Below, piece by piece: positions 61,858-64,000 of a stretch of DNA of 64,000 nt (its first letter is position 1; each line of letters opens with the position of its first letter). The notes below the pieces were generated by a model. It was not told the origin of the DNA. It worked only from the letters and a program-made list of their open reading frames with translations, and searched no databases. Source of the DNA: Syngnathus acus. Taxonomy: Eukaryota; Chordata; Actinopteri; Syngnathiformes; Syngnathidae. The position numbers and the translations under genes were made by a program. The stretch covers positions 20,436,693 to 20,500,692 of the forward strand of contig NC_051088.1 of assembly GCF_901709675.1 (NCBI RefSeq). Direction: 5' to 3'.

Positions 61858-64000
61858 GTAAGGAAAAGTTCAAATTCAGTGTTATTTTTATTCAGGTGGG
61901 TGGTACCTCTTGTTTGTTTTACCAAGCTTTTAGCATAATTAATCATTTGAAGTTAACAGTACAAGAATAAATCCAATTTATAACTTGTATTTGTGGTGAA
62001 AAAATGCAGGGGTTTTTAATTTGCTTACAAGCATCCGTGTGAAGTTGCCCTGACACGGGCCGAACAAAAGGGTAAGGAGATTTTAGATGGATCAGTGGCT
62101 ACCGTCAATTTTCTGGCACAGGTTGAAGTAAGTGCTGGCTGTTAGCTGCTATCAGATAGAACTTTATATCCTTGTAAAGTGACAAAGGCAAGACTGCAGT
62201 AAGGGCAAAGCAAAGTCTTAAATCACCCATTAATTCCACCCTTAATGTCTATATTGTATCTGCTGTTGAGACACTCAGAAGCAGGGTGTAAGACAGATTG
62301 ATTGATACGGTGTGCTTTTTTCCCCCACAGTGTTCTTTTTGTAAAAAGCAATCATAACAGGAAGTTGAAAAAAATGACTGAAGGCAAAAAAATGTATTAC
62401 TACAGTTAAGCCTTGATTTTATGCGCCTCAATTCTATGCGACTTCCTAACTTTTTTTTGTCAATATTGTGACCAAGATACAAATTTTTGGTTGAACTTAA
62501 ACACATCAGCAGTTGCAGCACAACATAACACATTAGTCCCCTGTTTCACTGGATTTTTTTTTGTCGCCTTACATGAGGGGGGACAGACTGTGATCCTAAT
62601 GACACTGTGGGAGACGTTCCCCCCCCCCATCCCCAGTGCCATCTTCGCCTATGTTCACACGCATGTAAAAGTTTAGAGCCTTCAGTCAACCTAATGTTGT
62701 ATTTTGTCCCAGTTCTTTCTCTTTGATGCTCACTATGCTAATAGTAATTACCAGGAGGCCGCCTTCTCAGATTAACTATTTAATGTAGGCCAGAAAGATT
62801 GAAACACAGCTGTGGAGCCTGCTCTGCAAGATTGCGAAAGAAAGTCTTAACCCCCACCTCCAGGATTCCTACCCTTATACTTTTGGCTGCAAGGGGGCAA
62901 CTCTGACTAGCCTGTGTGATAATGCGTGGCCTTGCAGTCTTAACTGAAATCGATTCATATGTATGTGCAAAAAGTGTCATAGAGAAGGGAAAACCAGTGA
63001 AAGCAAGACAAGGTCACAGTAAAATAACCGCATAGCTCAAGCTACTTAGCTAATCACGTATGTCTAAGAGGCCTATTCTCGCACTAACGTGTATTTTGCA
63101 TGTGTACCCATATTTCCTGGTAGCTACAAAAGCAGTCCCACGCTCACCCCACTTATATGTTTTGACGGTTTCGGCAGCACAATTAAATTGTTTTTGTTTT
63201 GTTTTCTATTGTGTAGAACAGTGGCTGCTTAATAACAAATGACAAGAAACTCTCGGAGCTTTGATTTTTGTGAAACAGCACTTTTTCTCATGCACTGCCA
63301 TTCCACATTGAACCATAAATTTCCATTTGGACCAGAGAAGAAAACTTGAGAATAGAGGAAGTATTGAATAGATAAACTTTTTAAATTGAACTTCTAAGAT
63401 TGTTTTTGCTCAGACGTGACCTTTCAGTCATCCAGAATAAGCACATATACAATTTTAAGCAGTGTTTTCATCAACCTCCCACTGATAATTCCAATCACCA
63501 ACAAATCCACTTTCCTTCATCAACAGCTGGCAGGCCATCTCAAAGCAGCTCAATTGGACAAAAGGTCATATTCCAAAAAATATATAATGAAAGCCAATAT
63601 AACACCAGGGAAACTCCTCACCGACTGATGGAAAGTGTTTCATGTTGTGGTTGTTTTTAAAAGAAATTCGAAATTATATCCTTTTATGTAAAGAGCACAG
63701 TTGGATATTTTTGAGCAGGATAAAGTGGAAGTGATGAACTTGATATACAAGGATCATCAACTTTAGTGTGTCACTGCATTTATTGAGCCTTTAACCTGCT
63801 TTTTTATATGTTGAGCCATACTTTGTGGTATGAGCATATACCCTAAATAGCCATAAAGTGGGATGGTGACAAGAATCGTGGAAATACATTGTGCTTTGCA
63901 TAAAATGCAGCTGCGTTTTCCTTTGCACTAACTGATGCACCATCACCCTGAGGCTCTTCATCTGCCTTGAAGTTGAGATCTGATAAACTGCACAAAAAAT
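61858..64000. other. Start of intron 5: no further exon seen
   Basis: No frame resembling the third Ig domain was found. In-frame extension of exon 5 stops at 61968, inside an AATAAA. A patch at 62403-62450 (TTAAGCCTTGATTTTATGCG) may be a transposon end. A C-run is at 62620-62628. Confidence 0.55.

Overview
The window reads as vertebrate, almost certainly teleost fish, nuclear DNA. Its coding sequence lies in short exons with GT/AG splice sites inside AT-rich introns. The rest is full of microsatellites and of repeat types common in ray-finned fish: tRNA-derived SINEs, 3' ends of non-LTR retrotransposons, hAT-type MITEs and a decayed Tigger/pogo-like element. No prokaryotic, viral or organellar gene was seen. 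A percomorph is likely, but the species cannot be fixed from the sequence alone.

The one gene I can support is the 5' part of an interleukin-1 receptor accessory protein-like gene on the + strand. It is most likely il1rapl1 (il1rapl1a or il1rapl1b), with il1rapl2 as the alternative. Four coding exons join with matching phases: 26711-26806 (start codon and signal peptide), 54234-54513 (most of Ig domain 1), 60000-60186 (end of Ig1, start of Ig2) and 61704-61857 (rest of Ig2). Spliced, they give 234 codons plus one base with no stop. The third Ig domain, the transmembrane segment and the TIR domain must lie beyond position 64000. A CpG-rich block at 17255-18110, just downstream of a 450-bp GA microsatellite, carries a candidate non-coding first exon ending at 17653 and is the best promoter candidate. 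On that reading, 1-17250 is upstream flank, 17654-26710 is intron 1 (9.1 kb), 26807-54233 is intron 2 (27.4 kb), 54514-59999 is intron 3 (5.5 kb), 60187-61703 is intron 4 (1.5 kb) and the last 2.1 kb is the start of intron 5.

IL1RAPL1-family proteins are single-pass neuronal membrane receptors that organise synapses by binding presynaptic receptor tyrosine phosphatases such as PTP-delta. The exons here encode the secretion signal and the two outermost Ig domains.

The non-coding structure is mostly mobile-element debris. The best preserved pieces are two MITEs with perfect 8-bp target duplications (15566-15895 and 20463-20673), a Tigger-like remnant with a SINE nested in it (19174-19889), and two 121-bp copies of one repeat, identical base for base and in opposite orientation, inside intron 2. 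I found no convincing new biological system. The observations most worth checking are the promoter and GA tract, the identical inverted repeats, a stop codon overlapping AATAAA just after exon 5, and several CNE-like intronic stretches.
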